From: Nitrospirillum viridazoti
GTDB lineage: Bacteria > Pseudomonadota > Alphaproteobacteria > Azospirillales > Azospirillaceae
Reading direction: 5' to 3' (one strand)
Assembly: GCF_007827975.1 (NCBI RefSeq)
Contig: NZ_VITT01000003.1
DNA: 64,000 bases
Part shown: piece after piece, positions 56,693 to 64,000 of the stretch
How positions within the stretch are numbered: position 1 is the first letter of the stretch
Layout of the letters: each line of letters begins with the position of its first letter
Translations under genes and position numbers: made by a program
Notes under the pieces: generated by a model
Seen by the model: the letters and a program-made list of their open reading frames with translations, nothing else
What the model was told of the DNA's origin: nothing
Databases searched by the model: none

Positions 56693-58420
56693 GTGACTTT
56701 CAACGGCATCCTACAGATCGCGCTGTTCGCGGCGATCATCCTGGTCCTGACGCGGCCCTTGGGCGGCTTCATGACCCGCGTCTTCAATGGTGAGAACACC
56801 CTGATCGGCCGCGTCTTCGGCCCCGTCGAGCGCGTCCTCTACCGCGTCTGCGGCGTGGATGAGACGGCGGAGCAGCACTGGCTGACCTACGCCGTCGCCA
56901 TGCTGCTGTTCAACCTGGTGGGCGCCCTGGTGCTGTACGCGCTGATGCGCTTGCAGGCCCTGCTGCCCTTCAATCCGCAGGGGCAGGCGGCGGTGGCGCC
57001 GGACCTGTCCTTCAACACCGCCATCAGCTTTGTCACCAACACCAACTGGCAGTCCTATGGCGGCGAGACCACCATGGGCTACCTGGTGCAGATGGCCGGC
57101 CTGACGGTGCAGAACTTCATGTCGGCCGCCACGGGCATCGTGCTGGCGCTGGCGCTGGTGCGCGGTTTCAGCCGCCGCGGCGCCCGCACCATCGGCAACT
57201 TCTGGGTCGACCTGACCCGCGCCACCCTCTACGTGCTGCTGCCCGCCTGCGTGGTCCTGACCCTGTTCTACGTCTGGCAGGGCGTGCCGCAGAACCTGCT
57301 GGCCTATACCGAGGCGACCACGCTGGAAGGGGCCAAGCAGATCATCGCGCAGGGCCCCGTGGCCTCGCAGCTGGCCGTCAAGATGCTGGGCACCAACGGC
57401 GGCGGTTTCTTCAACGCCAACTCCGCCCACCCGTTCGAGAACCCCAACGCCCTGGTCAACCTGGTGCAGATGCTGAGCATCTTCGCCATCGGTGCCGGCC
57501 TGACCAACGTCTTCGGCCGCATGGTGGGCAATGAGCGCCAGGGCTGGGCCATCCTGGCCGCCATGGGCGCCATGTTCATCGTCGGCGTCGGTGTCTGCTA
57601 CTGGGCCGAATCCCAGGCCAACCCCCTGTTCGCCAGCCTGCCGGTGGATCAGACGGTCAGCGCCCTGTCGCCGGGCGGCAACATGGAAGGCAAGGAGGTG
57701 CGCTTCGGCATCGCCAACACCGCCCTGTTCGCCACCATCACCACGGACGCCTCCTGCGGCGCCGTCAACGGCTGGCACGACAGCTTCATGCCCCTGGGCG
57801 GCATGGTGCCCATGGTCAACATGCTGCTGGGCGAGGTCATCGTCGGCGGCGTGGGCGCGGGTCTCTACGGCATCCTGCTGATGGCCATCATCGCCATGTT
57901 CGTGGCCGGCCTGATGGTGGGCCGCACGCCCGAGTACATCGGCAAGAAGCTGGAGGCGAAGGAGGTGAAGATGACGGTGCTGGCCATCCTGGCCATGCCG
58001 CTGGTCATCCTGGTGTTCAGCGCCATTTCCTCCGCCATTCCCGTGGGTGTCGCCGGCGTCGCCAACAACGGCCCGCACGGCTTCTCGGAAATCGTCTACG
58101 CCTACTCCTCCGGTGCGGCGAACAACGGCAGCGCCTTCGGCGGCCTGTCGGCCAACACCCTTTGGTACAACGTGACCCTGGGCGTGACCATGTTCGTGGG
58201 TCGCTTCTTCATCATCATCCCGGCCCTGGCCATCGCCGGCGCCCTGGCCGCGAAGAAGTCCGTGCCCGCCTCCGCCGGCACCTTCCCCACCACCGGCCCG
58301 CTGTTCGTCAGCCTGCTGGTGGGCGTGATCCTGATCGTGGGCGGCCTGACCTACTTCCCCGCCGTGGCGCTGGGGCCGGTGGTCGAGCACCTGCAGATGA
58401 TGGCCGGCACCACCTACTGA
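56693..58420 (+). CDS. kdpA: Potassium-transporting ATPase potassium-binding subunit
   Basis: 575 residues, GTG start (MTFNGILQIALFAAIILVLT). KdpA is the ten-helix K+ channel-like subunit; its four pore loops are visible as NTNWQSYGGETTMGY, GTNGGGFFNANSAHP, DASCGAVNGWHD and AANNGSAFGGL. It supplies K+ at micromolar concentrations with KdpB as the ATPase. It is followed by kdpB. Confidence 0.98.
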   Translation: MTFNGILQIALFAAIILVLTRPLGGFMTRVFNGENTLIGRVFGPVERVLYRVCGVDETAEQHWLTYAVAMLLFNLVGALVLYALMRLQALLPFNPQGQAAVAPDLSFNTAISFVTNTNWQSYGGETTMGYLVQMAGLTVQNFMSAATGIVLALALVRGFSRRGARTIGNFWVDLTRATLYVLLPACVVLTLFYVWQGVPQNLLAYTEATTLEGAKQIIAQGPVASQLAVKMLGTNGGGFFNANSAHPFENPNALVNLVQMLSIFAIGAGLTNVFGRMVGNERQGWAILAAMGAMFIVGVGVCYWAESQANPLFASLPVDQTVSALSPGGNMEGKEVRFGIANTALFATITTDASCGAVNGWHDSFMPLGGMVPMVNMLLGEVIVGGVGAGLYGILLMAIIAMFVAGLMVGRTPEYIGKKLEAKEVKMTVLAILAMPLVILVFSAISSAIPVGVAGVANNGPHGFSEIVYAYSSGAANNGSAFGGLSANTLWYNVTLGVTMFVGRFFIIIPALAIAGALAAKKSVPASAGTFPTTGPLFVSLLVGVILIVGGLTYFPAVALGPVVEHLQMMAGTTY

Positions 58421-58472
58421 CCCCCGGGTAGAAGCCTTGCATTGGCGTCATCCGTTCTTCGGAGATTTTGAG

Positions 58473-60614
58473 ATGTCATCCCCTTCCATGTTCCACCCGG
58501 GGCAGCAGCCGGCGGCCCCCCAGCAGCCGGATGCACCGACCCGCCGGGGCACCAAGTCCGCGCTGCTGGATCCGGCCATTCTGGGCCCGGCGGTCAAGGC
58601 CAGCTTCACCAAGCTGAACCCCGCCACCCTGGTGCGTAACCCCGTCATGTTCCTGGTGGCGGCAGTGGCGCTGCTGACCACCGTGCTGCTGGCGCGCGAC
58701 CTGGCCACCGGCGCGCAGGGCAGCGGCTTCTCCTTCCAGATCGTGCTGTGGCTATGGTTCACGGTGCTGTTCGCCAACTTCGCCGAGGCGGTGGCCGAGG
58801 GCCGGGGCAAGGCCCAGGCCGACAGCCTGCGCAAGACCCGGACCGAGACGGTGGCCAAGCGCCTGACCGGCCCCATGGTCGCCAGGGGGGCGGCCGTCAC
58901 CAGCTTTCAGACGGTGGGGGCCGCCGACCTGAAGGTGGGCGACCATGTGGTGGTCGATGCCGGCGACATCATCCCCAGCGATGGTGAGATCGTCGACGGC
59001 ATCGCCACGGTGGACGAGTCCGCCATCACCGGTGAATCCGCGCCCGTCATCCGGGAAAGCGGCGGCGACCGCTCGGCCGTCACCGGCGGCACCCGCGTGC
59101 TGTCGGACCGCATCATCGTCCGCATCACGGCGGCGCAAGGCTCCACCTTCCTCGACCGCATGATCGCGCTGGTCGAAGGGGCGGAGCGGCAGAAGACCCC
59201 CAATGAGATCGCGCTCAACATCCTGCTGGTGGGCATGAGCCTGATCTTCATCCTGGCGGTCGTCACCATCCCCGGCTTCGCGGCCTACGCCGGCGGGTCG
59301 GTGTCGGTGGTGGTGCTGGTGGCGCTGTTCGTCACCCTGATCCCCACCACCATCGGCGCGCTGCTGTCCGCCATCGGCATCGCCGGCATGGACCGCCTGG
59401 TGCGCTTCAACGTGCTGGCCATGTCCGGCCGCGCGGTGGAGGCGGCGGGCGACGTCGACACCCTGCTGCTGGACAAGACCGGCACCATCACCCTGGGCAA
59501 CCGCCACGCGGCGGAGTTCATCCCCGTCTCGGGCGTCACCGACAAGGAACTGGCGGAGGCCGCCCAGCTGTCGTCCTTGAGCGACGAGACGCCGGAGGGC
59601 CGCTCCATCGTCGTGCTGGCCAAGGAGAAGTACGGCCTGCGCGGCAAGGACATGGGGGCACTGAACGCCCGCTTCGTCCCCTTCGCCGCCCAGACGCGCA
59701 TGAGCGGCGTGGACCTGGATGGCGGCATCCAGATCCGCAAGGGCGCGGTGGACGCCGTGCTGCGCCATGTGACGGCCCTGCGCGGCAGCCAGCCGGTGCG
59801 CCATCCGGAGCTGGAGGCCATCACCGAGCGCATCGCCAAGGCCGGCGGCACCCCGCTGGCCGTGGTGCGCAACGACCGGGTGCTGGGCGTCATCTACCTG
59901 AAGGACATCGTCAAAGGCGGCATCCGTGACCGCTTCGCCGAGCTGCGCCGCATGGGCATCCGCACGGTGATGATCACGGGCGACAACCCGCTGACCGCCG
60001 CCGCCATCGCGGCCGAGGCGGGGGTGGACGACTTCCTGGCCCAGGCCACGCCGGAGGACAAGCTGGCCCTGATCCGCAAGGAACAGGCCGAGGGCCGCCT
60101 GGTCGCCATGTGCGGCGATGGCACCAACGACGCACCGGCCCTGGCCCAGGCGGACGTGGGTGTGGCCATGAACACCGGCACCCAGGCCGCCCGCGAGGCC
60201 GGCAACATGGTGGACCTGGACAGCGACCCGACGAAGCTGATCGAGATCGTGGGCATCGGCAAGCAACTGCTGATGACCCGCGGCGCGTTGACCACCTTCT
60301 CCATCGCCAACGACGTTGCCAAGTACTTCGCCATCATCCCGGCGATGTTCGCGGGCCTGTACCCGGCGCTGAACGCGCTGAACATCATGCACCTGGCCAC
60401 ACCGCAGTCGGCCATCCTGTCGGCCATCATCTTCAACGCCCTGGTCATCATCGCGCTCATCCCGCTGGCCCTGAAGGGCGTGCGGTACCGCGCCCTGCCG
60501 GCCGCCAGCCTGCTGTCGCGCAACATGCTGGTCTACGGCCTGGGCGGCATCATCATCCCCTTCATCGGCATCAAGGCCATCGACATGGTCGTGACCGCCG
60601 TCGGCCTGGCCTAA
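58473..60614 (+). CDS. kdpB: Potassium-transporting ATPase ATP-binding subunit
   Basis: 713 residues from ATG 58473 (CGGAG upstream); the in-frame ATG at 58437 has no ribosome site. P-type ATPase: TGES in the actuator loop (AITGESAPVIRESGG), phosphorylation site LLDKTGTITLGNR, hinge MCGDGTNDAPALAQADVG. The N-terminal Pro/Gln-rich tail (GQQPAAPQQPDAP) is longer than in E. coli KdpB. kdpC begins 16 bases after its stop. Confidence 0.98.
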   Translation: MSSPSMFHPGQQPAAPQQPDAPTRRGTKSALLDPAILGPAVKASFTKLNPATLVRNPVMFLVAAVALLTTVLLARDLATGAQGSGFSFQIVLWLWFTVLFANFAEAVAEGRGKAQADSLRKTRTETVAKRLTGPMVARGAAVTSFQTVGAADLKVGDHVVVDAGDIIPSDGEIVDGIATVDESAITGESAPVIRESGGDRSAVTGGTRVLSDRIIVRITAAQGSTFLDRMIALVEGAERQKTPNEIALNILLVGMSLIFILAVVTIPGFAAYAGGSVSVVVLVALFVTLIPTTIGALLSAIGIAGMDRLVRFNVLAMSGRAVEAAGDVDTLLLDKTGTITLGNRHAAEFIPVSGVTDKELAEAAQLSSLSDETPEGRSIVVLAKEKYGLRGKDMGALNARFVPFAAQTRMSGVDLDGGIQIRKGAVDAVLRHVTALRGSQPVRHPELEAITERIAKAGGTPLAVVRNDRVLGVIYLKDIVKGGIRDRFAELRRMGIRTVMITGDNPLTAAAIAAEAGVDDFLAQATPEDKLALIRKEQAEGRLVAMCGDGTNDAPALAQADVGVAMNTGTQAAREAGNMVDLDSDPTKLIEIVGIGKQLLMTRGALTTFSIANDVAKYFAIIPAMFAGLYPALNALNIMHLATPQSAILSAIIFNALVIIALIPLALKGVRYRALPAASLLSRNMLVYGLGGIIIPFIGIKAIDMVVTAVGLA

Positions 60615-60630
60615 AGGAGGCCCGAGAGCC

Positions 60631-61233
60631 ATGCTCAAGCAAATCCGCCCAGCCCTTTCGCTGGCCGTCTTCTTCACCATCGTCTGCGGCCTGATCTATC
60701 CCCTGGGCATGACCGGCATCGCCCGCGTCCTGTTCCCGCACCAGGCCAACGGCAGCCTGATCACCGCCAAGGACGGCACGGTCATCGGGTCTGCCCTGAT
60801 CGGGCAGAACTTCACGTCGGAGAAGTACTTCTGGGGCCGCCCGTCGGTGACCACCGACACCGACCCCAACGACAGCACCAAGACCATCGCCGCTCCCTAC
60901 AACGCGGCCAACTCCATGGGTTCCAACCTGGGCCCCACCTCCAAGGCGCTGGTGGACCGTATCGCCGGCGACGCGGAGAAGTATGGCGCCACCAAGGACC
61001 ACCCCGTGCCGGTGGACCTGGTGACCGCCTCGGCCAGCGGCCTTGACCCCGACATCTCGCCCGCCGGCGCCTATTACCAGGTGGCGCGCGTGGCCAAGGC
61101 CCGGGGGATGACAGAGGCCGCCGTGCGCGCCCTGGTGGACGCCCATGTCGAAGGCCGCCTGCTGGGCCTGATCGGCGAGCCGCATGTGAACGTCCTGGCG
61201 CTGAACCGCGCCCTGGACGCGGCGCACCCGTGA
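60631..61233 (+). CDS. kdpC: Potassium-transporting ATPase subunit C
   Basis: 200 residues, AAAGGAGG upstream. One N-terminal membrane helix (ALSLAVFFTIVCGLIYPLGM), then the conserved YFWGRPS and SNLGPTSKALVDR segments of KdpC. It stabilises ATP binding by KdpB. The 115-base gap to kdpD carries a strong hairpin. Confidence 0.98.
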   Translation: MLKQIRPALSLAVFFTIVCGLIYPLGMTGIARVLFPHQANGSLITAKDGTVIGSALIGQNFTSEKYFWGRPSVTTDTDPNDSTKTIAAPYNAANSMGSNLGPTSKALVDRIAGDAEKYGATKDHPVPVDLVTASASGLDPDISPAGAYYQVARVAKARGMTEAAVRALVDAHVEGRLLGLIGEPHVNVLALNRALDAAHP

Positions 61234-61274
61234 GTAAGTTCTTGTCTTGAAAGGTTAAAGGCTCGCCGTTCCGC

Positions 61275-61303
61275 GATCATTGGCGCTATTGTCGCCAGTG
61301 ATC
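61275..61303. repeat. Hairpin between kdpC and kdpD
   Basis: GATCATTGGCG (61275-61285) pairs with CGCCAGTGATC (61293-61303) over seven bases, 11 pairs with one G-U. No T-tract. Likely an intercistronic processing or read-through control point separating pump from sensor expression. Confidence 0.65.
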
Positions 61304-61348
61304 CCGGGCGGCGGCCTTTGCCGTTTGTATCGCCTTTGAAAGACTGCC

Positions 61349-64000
<2,652 letters not shown>

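Overview
This is a GC-rich, gene-dense chromosomal window from an alphaproteobacterium. The evidence is a LexA box of the GAAC-N7-GAAC type in front of an imuA-imuB-dnaE2 mutasome, a purQ-purL-bolA-grxD order, several TonB-dependent receptors and high GC at third codon positions. Gene content and style suggest Rhodospirillales, most likely Azospirillaceae (Azospirillum, Nitrospirillum or Niveispirillum). That assignment is inference; no rRNA or tRNA gene was seen in the window.

Layout. Bases 1-9 kb hold an amidohydrolase tail, two tandem TPR lipoprotein/periplasmic-type genes, a peroxiredoxin-like protein, a MerR regulator coupled to a membrane protein, rpsD with a clear promoter and terminator, a cytochrome b561 and a P-type cation ATPase. 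Bases 9-16.7 kb hold a sulfotransferase, a 24-residue membrane peptide gene, grxD, bolA, purL-purQ (purS is not next to purQ) and an aldehyde dehydrogenase. Bases 16.7-20.7 kb hold a Tat-exported GH2 glycosidase, an orphan AbrB/MazE antitoxin with what looks like the first codons of a lost toxin, and a ParD-like antitoxin gene translationally coupled to a methionine aminopeptidase behind a 28-bp operator. Bases 20.7-27 kb carry the SOS mutagenesis operon, followed by vapBC. Bases 27.6-31.2 kb hold a MarR/SDR divergon, an alpha/beta hydrolase and a MoaF-like protein. Bases 31.3-36.2 kb hold two paralogous TonB-dependent receptors in tandem.

The most foreign region is 36.3-39.2 kb. A single AT-rich gene encodes an 878-residue STAND/NACHT ATPase with pentapeptide-like repeats. 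It sits alone between a receptor and a LysR gene and is the best candidate for an undescribed immune (anti-phage) protein.

Bases 39.2-49.7 kb hold a NodD-like LysR/flavin monooxygenase divergon, a sedolisin, and an HTH-fused citrate synthase divergent from an unusually ordered class III CoA transferase; a perfect 12-5-12 palindrome lies between these last two. Next come a PepSY membrane operon, a thioesterase and a tacAT toxin-antitoxin pair. Bases 49.7-64 kb hold an acyl-CoA synthetase, a beta-barrel porin, an RlpA-like protein, an ankyrin protein, and the kdp potassium-uptake operon (small ORF-kdpF-A-B-C-D, kdpD running off the end). The porin and kdp leaders share a conserved ~25-nt block, and the kdp leader has a terminator-like hairpin, suggesting shared control.
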